Shown here: positions 40,785-45,680 of the stretch, piece after piece | How positions within the stretch are numbered: the stretch's first letter is position 1 | Layout: the number at the start of each line of letters is the position of its first letter | NCBI GenBank assembly: GCA_021799255.1 | Contig: JAJZAV010000002.1 | Span: 1 to 45,680, forward strand | Length of the DNA stretch: 45,680 nt | Reading direction: 5' to 3' | From: Bacillota bacterium | GTDB lineage: Bacteria > Bacillota > Bacilli > Alicyclobacillales > Alicyclobacillaceae | Program-made: the position numbers and the translations under genes | The notes under the pieces: model-generated | What the model saw: only the letters and a program-made list of their open reading frames with translations | The model's database searches: none | Told to the model about the DNA's origin: nothing

Positions 40785-42755
40785 ATGAGCACCGTGAAAA
40801 TGGAGGAAAGCCAACTATTAGAATGGGTCGACAAGCTCATCGCATTGCAACGTGTGATTGGCGTGCAGGAGAAACAGGACCACTTTGTGTACGACACGCT
40901 CAGAAGCGCTTCGGATCTTCGACTGGATCATGACGTGACCTATTTGCCGCCCGTCAAGTTTTTATTCCCTCAGCGAGAACAATTGATTGATTTCAAGCTG
41001 GATGAAGGCTATGAATCGCGCATCGAGTCGGAGCCGTTCGTCCTTTTGGGGGTTCACCCCTACGATGTAGTCGCTATTTCACAAATGGATGCCATTTACT
41101 CGACCGGACACGAAGATCAGCATTACATGAGTCGACGGCGCAACGCGACGATTATCGCGTGCGACGTGGAGACCCCATCTAAGAACACATTCGCTGGATA
41201 CATGGGAACGGCGACGGTAAAGGAAGGGTTTGATGTTTTGTTGACTCGAATTGAAAGCGAATACATTGCGGAGGCGGGATCTGAGAAAGGTGAAGCGCTG
41301 CTCACGCTTGTAAGCGAAGGGGTGACCTCGGCAACGGCCGACCATCTCGCTCGTCGCGAGGAAGTTTGGCGCAACAACGTAGATAAGATGAAACAGCAAG
41401 AGCTGAAAGTGGATCCCCGAGACTGGCCGGCGTTGCTTCAGGCGAGCTATTCCGATCCGATTTGGGAGGCACAGGCAAATCTGTGTTTTTCCTGCGGAGG
41501 ATGCAATCTGGTGTGTGGGACATGCGCCTGTTTCGATGTTCAGGACCAACTCAATTGGGATCTGCGAGAGGGCACGCGTTCGCGGGTTTGCGACGCCTGC
41601 ATGGTGAGAGGCTTCATGCAGGTCGCGGGTGGACACGACTTTCAGAGCCAACGGGGCATGAGATATCGACACCGCTTTTTCCGGAAGGGCTCGTACATTC
41701 CGGAGCGATTTGGGTTCGTTGCCTGCACGGGTTGTGGGAGGTGCACCTCTGCATGTGTCTCCGACATCGCCAATCCCGTCAAGCTTTACAACACTCTTTT
41801 GGAAAGGCATCCAGAAGTGTTTGCCCATCGAGCAGAGGAACCGGCGCCGACACAAGCCCAAGAAACCAAGGCGCCAACGAGCGTGTTTACGCTCTACCCG
41901 ACAAAGGGATGGGTGTCCAAGAAGGAAGGGGAACGACGCGACATTTATCTTCCCGAACTAGCGACGCTCGTTCGGAGCAATCCCATCACACCGACAGAGA
42001 CCTTCTATCAGTTCTCCCTGGATTCCGGCCGAGCGCTCGGCCACGAGCCTGGTCAGTTTGTCATGATCTCGGTCATGGGCTACGGGGAGGCCCCGTTTTC
42101 CATCACGTCCCCACCGCGCGATGACGACACCTTCGACATGGTCATCCGCAAGGTCGGCACGGTGACGACAGCGCTGGCAAACTTGCAGCGTGGTGACAAG
42201 GTGGGAGTGCGAGGGCCTTTTGGAACCGCATTTCCCGTGTACGACGAACTGCTTCACAAGGATCTAGTCATCGTTGCAGGAGGACTCGGCATCGTCCCGG
42301 TGCGCTCGGTCATCTTGTACGTTCTGTCCCACCGCGAGGATTTTGGACGATTGACTATCGCCTACGGAATGCGCACGCCGTCCGAACGTCTGTTTGTTGA
42401 CGATCTCCGCCGCTTTAGGAGAGAGCCAGGCGTGACGTTGCTGGAGACCGTGGACAGAACCGAAGGGCGATGGACGGGCTCGGTAGGGCCGGTAACAACC
42501 GTTTTGCCGGAGATTGGCCCTGTGACGTCAAATACGCGCGCCATTGTCTGTGGTCCGCCCGTGATGTATCGATTTGTTCTTTCCGACTTGCTGGCCATGG
42601 GAATGCCAGAGGACCACATTTTTCTCTCCCTGGAGCGTCGGATGAAGTGTGGGCTTGGCAAATGCGGTCACTGTCAGATTCATGGGCTTTACGCCTGCCA
42701 GGATGGCCCGGTGCTGAAGTACTCCCAGTTGGTCGGCCTACAGGAGGCGTTGTGA
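40785..42755 (+). CDS. Fused beta-gamma subunit of a group 3b-like NAD(P)-linked [NiFe]-hydrogenase
   Basis: 656 residues. The N-terminal part (1-340) matches the sulfhydrogenase beta subunit: Cys-rich CFSCGGCNLVCGTCACFD (from C234) and CTGCGRCTSAC (from C314) bind [4Fe-4S] clusters. A Pro/Ala-rich linker (about 357-372) leads to a ferredoxin-NADP reductase-like gamma part (380-656). This has FAD motif GEAPFSITSPP, the pyridine-nucleotide binding region VIVAGGLGIVPVRSVI and a C-terminal [2Fe-2S] motif CGLGKCGHCQIHGLYAC. The two are usually separate genes (hydB, hydG) in group 3b enzymes; here they are fused while the beta-gamma-delta-alpha order is kept. ATG 40785 follows GAGGTGAG; GTG 40770 is the alternative. 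The enzyme should exchange electrons between H2 and NAD(P). Confidence 0.88.
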   Translation: MSTVKMEESQLLEWVDKLIALQRVIGVQEKQDHFVYDTLRSASDLRLDHDVTYLPPVKFLFPQREQLIDFKLDEGYESRIESEPFVLLGVHPYDVVAISQMDAIYSTGHEDQHYMSRRRNATIIACDVETPSKNTFAGYMGTATVKEGFDVLLTRIESEYIAEAGSEKGEALLTLVSEGVTSATADHLARREEVWRNNVDKMKQQELKVDPRDWPALLQASYSDPIWEAQANLCFSCGGCNLVCGTCACFDVQDQLNWDLREGTRSRVCDACMVRGFMQVAGGHDFQSQRGMRYRHRFFRKGSYIPERFGFVACTGCGRCTSACVSDIANPVKLYNTLLERHPEVFAHRAEEPAPTQAQETKAPTSVFTLYPTKGWVSKKEGERRDIYLPELATLVRSNPITPTETFYQFSLDSGRALGHEPGQFVMISVMGYGEAPFSITSPPRDDDTFDMVIRKVGTVTTALANLQRGDKVGVRGPFGTAFPVYDELLHKDLVIVAGGLGIVPVRSVILYVLSHREDFGRLTIAYGMRTPSERLFVDDLRRFRREPGVTLLETVDRTEGRWTGSVGPVTTVLPEIGPVTSNTRAIVCGPPVMYRFVLSDLLAMGMPEDHIFLSLERRMKCGLGKCGHCQIHGLYACQDGPVLKYSQLVGLQEAL

Positions 42756-43486
42756 TGGAAAAGCCGCGCGTTGCCATCTTTGATTTTGCGGGTTGCGAAG
42801 GCTGTCAGTTGCAAATTATCAACTTGGAAGAGGAGATCCTTGTCCTTCTCCAGCTCGTTGATGTGGTGGAGTGGCGGGAGGGGATGAGCCACCAGTCGTC
42901 GTCGTACGACATCGCCATCGTCGAGGGTTCCATCACGAGACCCGAAGATGCAGAACGGCTAAGAAGCATCCGTCGACAGGCAAAGTGGTTAATTGCGCTT
43001 GGTTCCTGCGCAACACACGGCGGTGTAAACAAGCTGAGACATCTGCTGGACTTTGACATCGCCGCGGAACAGGTCTACGGAGAAGCCGCGTCACAGACTC
43101 ACCTGCAGAGTGAACACGTACGGGCCATCAACGAGGTGGTGGATGTCGACTCGTATGTCTTTGGCTGCCCGATTGATGCTCGAGAGTTTGCGAAGGTGGT
43201 CAAAGCGATAGTGTTCGGCAAGAGACCGGAGATTCCGGAGTATCCGGTGTGCGTGGAGTGCAAATTGCAGGGGATTATCTGTCGCTACGAATATGGCGAA
43301 GTCTGCGTGGGTCCGCTAACGCGAGCGGGTTGCGACGCACGTTGTCCAAGCGCTGGTTTTCGGTGTTTTGGTTGTCGAGGTCTGTTGGAGGACGCGAACG
43401 TGGAAGCGGCGCGCGAGGTAATGGATCGCTATGGGAAAACCACCGATGAACTGGAGGCCCGCATGGCCCTCTTCAATACGCTGTAG
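42755..43486 (+). CDS. [NiFe]-hydrogenase small (delta) subunit
   Basis: 243 residues. FDFAGCEGCQ supplies the proximal cluster Cys pair, LGSCATHGG and FGCPIDAREF the next ligands, and CVECKLQGIICRYEYGEVCV and CDARCPSAGFRCFGCRG the medial and distal clusters. It lacks a Tat signal, so the enzyme is cytosolic, as in group 3. It relays electrons from the NiFe site to the beta-gamma subunit. AGGAGG is 7 bases before ATG 42755, which overlaps the preceding stop (TGA 42753-42755). A longer frame from 42470 reads through the upstream gene and is not real. Confidence 0.92.
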   Translation: MEKPRVAIFDFAGCEGCQLQIINLEEEILVLLQLVDVVEWREGMSHQSSSYDIAIVEGSITRPEDAERLRSIRRQAKWLIALGSCATHGGVNKLRHLLDFDIAAEQVYGEAASQTHLQSEHVRAINEVVDVDSYVFGCPIDAREFAKVVKAIVFGKRPEIPEYPVCVECKLQGIICRYEYGEVCVGPLTRAGCDARCPSAGFRCFGCRGLLEDANVEAAREVMDRYGKTTDELEARMALFNTL

Positions 43487-43556
43487 ACGGCCGCCTTCGC
43501 ACACTGGACAGGATGTGTGTGAAACCGGGGGACATTGGAACAGGGGAGTCGAAAAC

Positions 43557-44849
43557 ATGGCCAAAACTATCGAAGTTCATCACGTGACGCGCGTCGAGGG
43601 ACATGGGAACATTGTGGTGGACCTCCACGACGGCGAAATTTCACAAGTCGAGTGGCAGGTACCAGAAGCTCCGCGCTTTTTTGAGGCCATGGTGCGGGGG
43701 CAACGCTTTGACGATATGCAGTCCATTGTCAGCCGTATTTGCGGAATATGCTCCATTAGCCACTCGCTCTCCGCCGTCAAGGCAATTGAGGCAGCCATGG
43801 GAATCGAGGTGTCCGAGCAAACCGACAAGCTCAGGCATCTTGCGCACTATTCCGAGCAGGTGCAAAGCCACATTCTGCACGTTGGCTATTTGGTCGCGCC
43901 GGATCTTCTCGGAGCAGGTTCTGTGGTGCCCCTCGCGCAAAGTCATCTGGAGGTAGTACAAAAGATCATTGGACTTCACCGACTAGCCAACCGTTGGTCA
44001 GATCTGGTGACCGGTCGTACGACTCATCCCATTACGTTACAACCCGGTCGTTTGACGAAGCTCCCGAGCGAGTCGGACCTGGGGCAACTGCGCGTCCAGT
44101 TGCAGGGAGCCATTTCGCAACTTACGGACCTCGCGCAAGTGCTGGGAACTTTGCTGGAGAAGTTCCCCTCTTTCGAACGAGATGCGGAGTACGTGGGGCT
44201 TACGGACGGACAGTCGTACACGTTCTACGACGGCGAGATTGGCAGTTCCGATGTGGACACCACCGTCCCCGTCGACCGGTTTGAGTCGGTGGTGAATGAG
44301 TACGTCTCGTCGCAATCGACCGCGAAATGGACGCGCTGGCACCGCGATTCGTATGCGGTTGGCGCTCTGGCGCGCTATCATCTCAATGGACATTTTCTCT
44401 TTCCTCTGGCTGCGTCCATCGCCCACTCGTTGAAATTGGAGCTGCACCAGAACAACCCATACTACAACACGGTGGCCCAGTTCGTGGAATGCGCTCACTT
44501 GATTGAGGCTTCACTTCGTCTCATCGATGATTTACTGACTAGGGGTTTGAAGGAGGAACGAGTCGCGATCTCGCCGCGTGCTGGCGAGGGCGCCGCCGCC
44601 GTCGAGGCCCCACGTGGGATCCTCTTTCACCGGTACGCTTTCGGGGCGGACGGACGATGCGAGGCCGCAAACATGACCATCCCGACGAATCAGAACCACG
44701 CGCGGATACAACGGGATATGGAACTCTTGGTACCGCAGGTGATGGATAAGAGCCCCGACGAGATTCGGCTCTGGCTAGAAATGTTAGTCCGCGCTTACGA
44801 TCCGTGCATCTCCTGCTCGACCCATTTTCTGAACGTAGAGTTCAAGTGA
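43557..44849 (+). CDS. [NiFe]-hydrogenase large (alpha) subunit
   Basis: 430 residues. The N-terminal nickel motif is RICGICSISHS (Cys62 and Cys65) and the C-terminal motif is DPCISCSTH (Cys417, Cys420, His423). The residues FLNVEFK after His423 form the 7-residue peptide that a maturation protease should remove once the metal centre is built. Together with the soluble delta and beta-gamma subunits this fits group 3b (bidirectional, NAD(P)-coupled). AGGGGAG is about 7 bases before ATG 43557; the frame extends upstream without a site. Spacing of 70 bases follows the small subunit. It converges on the protease gene. Confidence 0.93.
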   Translation: MAKTIEVHHVTRVEGHGNIVVDLHDGEISQVEWQVPEAPRFFEAMVRGQRFDDMQSIVSRICGICSISHSLSAVKAIEAAMGIEVSEQTDKLRHLAHYSEQVQSHILHVGYLVAPDLLGAGSVVPLAQSHLEVVQKIIGLHRLANRWSDLVTGRTTHPITLQPGRLTKLPSESDLGQLRVQLQGAISQLTDLAQVLGTLLEKFPSFERDAEYVGLTDGQSYTFYDGEIGSSDVDTTVPVDRFESVVNEYVSSQSTAKWTRWHRDSYAVGALARYHLNGHFLFPLAASIAHSLKLELHQNNPYYNTVAQFVECAHLIEASLRLIDDLLTRGLKEERVAISPRAGEGAAAVEAPRGILFHRYAFGADGRCEAANMTIPTNQNHARIQRDMELLVPQVMDKSPDEIRLWLEMLVRAYDPCISCSTHFLNVEFK

Positions 44850-44863
44850 CACGATGTGGTGAA

Positions 44864-45388
44864 TCATGGTATCCAGCGGCGGATTTCCTCGTTCACGATG
44901 GCGGCGTACTCAGGTACCCGCGCCTCGAGTTTGGGTGACAGGCGGGTCGAGTAGTCCAACGTCAGGGGTTCGATGCCAAACACCACGACGGGATTGGGGC
45001 AGACACCCAACTGACGTGCCAAGTCGACGAGTTGCAACACATCCATGTCGTGATAGGAGCCTCGATTAAGTTGTTTGCGCGTGCTGGCCTGACCAGGTAA
45101 GAAACGCCGAATGGTACCCGGTGTCTCTCCCATTTTCGCGCAATCTAGCAAGATGGCGACGCGCGTCATCGCAAATTCGTCAAACAGCCGCATTCCGGAG
45201 GTGCCGAGGTCCACGAAGCGAACCATCGGTGCGGTGGACGAATTCAAACGCGGTTGAGTTGGCGATCCCGATTTCTGGCTGTCCTTTTCCGCCTGCTGCA
45301 TCAACAGGCTGAGGATACGCGGTCCAATTCCTTCATCGCTTCGTAGCGGATTCCCAAAAGCAATCACGGAGATAGGGTACTGAATCAC
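44864..45388 (-). CDS. Hydrogenase maturation protease (HyaD/HycI family)
   Basis: 174 residues. IAFGNPLRSDEGIGPRIL contains the first metal ligand (Glu in DEG), FVDLGTSGMRLFDEF the second-region motif and SYHDMDVLQLVDL the His. The family removes the C-terminal peptide of the large subunit after nickel insertion; the target here is likely the 7-residue tail of the neighbouring alpha subunit. An insert of about 20 residues (SQKSGSPTQPRLNSSTAP) near residue 38 is unusual. GTG 45388 has AAAGGTGA about 6 bases upstream. The gene is convergent with the alpha subunit gene, 14 bases apart, so it is not in its operon. Confidence 0.88.
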   Translation of the reverse strand: MIQYPISVIAFGNPLRSDEGIGPRILSLLMQQAEKDSQKSGSPTQPRLNSSTAPMVRFVDLGTSGMRLFDEFAMTRVAILLDCAKMGETPGTIRRFLPGQASTRKQLNRGSYHDMDVLQLVDLARQLGVCPNPVVVFGIEPLTLDYSTRLSPKLEARVPEYAAIVNEEIRRWIP

Positions 45389-45680
45389 CGAACATCACCT
45401 TTGCTTGTCACTCAATTTGCGCCCCATCGGCCGTTGCTAGCGTGTCTCTTCACGATGATGGTAGCACGTTCGCTCTCGAACCGTTTGCGCATAAATTATA
45501 CACCGACGGCGCGGACAGCACCTCCTCGTGGGTTCAACTTTGTATGGCGTTGATGGTCCTAGAGTTTCATGATGTCCGGGAGATTCTCGTATTCGACAAA
45601 CGGATCCGTTATCGTAAGCCTTTGAGCCTCCACATCGCTAGTTCCGGCGAATAGATCTGCGAGACCATCATCTCGTCGGA
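45389..45680. other. Window end without a supported gene
   Basis: About 290 bases upstream of the protease gene. A 70-codon rightward frame (45442-45654) has no ribosome site and no recognisable product. The region may hold the protease promoter or the end of a gene beyond the window. Confidence 0.4.

Noticed and set aside
42470-42754. Longer N terminus for the hydrogenase small subunit
   Set aside because: This stretch codes for the gamma part of the preceding gene in another frame, and AGGAGG places the true start at 42755.
45442-45654. 70-codon rightward open frame at the window end
   Set aside because: No ribosome site, no motifs, and ends just before the edge; likely chance.

Overview
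The window looks like a chromosomal segment of a Gram-positive, spore-former-like Bacillota bacterium. The clues are strong purine-rich ribosome binding sites, GTG/TTG starts, a soluble PAS histidine kinase of the sporulation-kinase type, a YggT protein, a DivIVA-like coiled-coil protein and a class I c-di-GMP riboswitch of Firmicute form. Moderate-to-high GC and a NAD(P)-linked [NiFe]-hydrogenase would fit an Alicyclobacillaceae- or Sulfobacillus-like organism, but no marker gene here fixes the taxonomy. No tRNA, rRNA, insertion sequence, phage gene or CRISPR array was seen.

Layout. (1) 1-3.6 kb: a cut-off leftward gene, a TauE/SafE sulfur-anion exporter with a CsoR/CstR-like palindrome upstream, a triple-PAS histidine kinase and YggT. 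(2) 4.0-11.4 kb: an extracellular-glycan block. It has a DivIVA-like protein translationally coupled to a processive family-2 glycosyltransferase carrying an N-terminal MshEN-type (c-di-GMP-binding) region, then a promoter, a class I c-di-GMP riboswitch and the secreted glycoside hydrolase it should control, then a GT-C-like membrane glycosyltransferase. (3) 11.5-17.3 kb: an OmpR-family response regulator and a 1692-residue HstK-type kinase whose Ser/Thr kinase domain is degenerate. (4) 17.7-25.5 kb: an exosortase locus. Two exosortase-EpsI fusions flank two related small surface proteins; one has an N-terminal anchor and the other a PEP-CTERM-like tail. A polyprenyl-phosphate-sugar synthase/GtrA fusion and a secreted SGNH hydrolase follow. 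(5) 25.6-30 kb: an envelope module with two small membrane/secreted proteins, an ECF sigma factor with its putative anti-sigma partner, and a secreted BNR/Ycf48-like propeller. (6) 30.4-34.5 kb: a MetE-like methyltransferase, a Nudix hydrolase and a secreted copper-amine-oxidase-N-like protein. (7) 34.5-45.4 kb: a complete group 3b-like cytoplasmic [NiFe]-hydrogenase module: hypC-D-E-A-B-F leftward; fused beta-gamma, delta and alpha subunits rightward; and a convergent maturation protease.

How it may work together. Regions 2 and 4 suggest a surface-glycan and surface-protein system. Cytosolic c-di-GMP would act both on the synthase (MshEN) and on the partner hydrolase (riboswitch). The exosortases would process the tagged protein, and the GT2-GtrA and GT-C proteins could supply and transfer a lipid-linked sugar. 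This link is inferred from gene content and proximity. The hydrogenase region is textbook apart from the beta-gamma fusion: HypC-F build the Fe(CN)2CO centre, HypA/B insert nickel, the protease trims the large subunit, and the fused diaphorase subunit links H2 to NAD(P).
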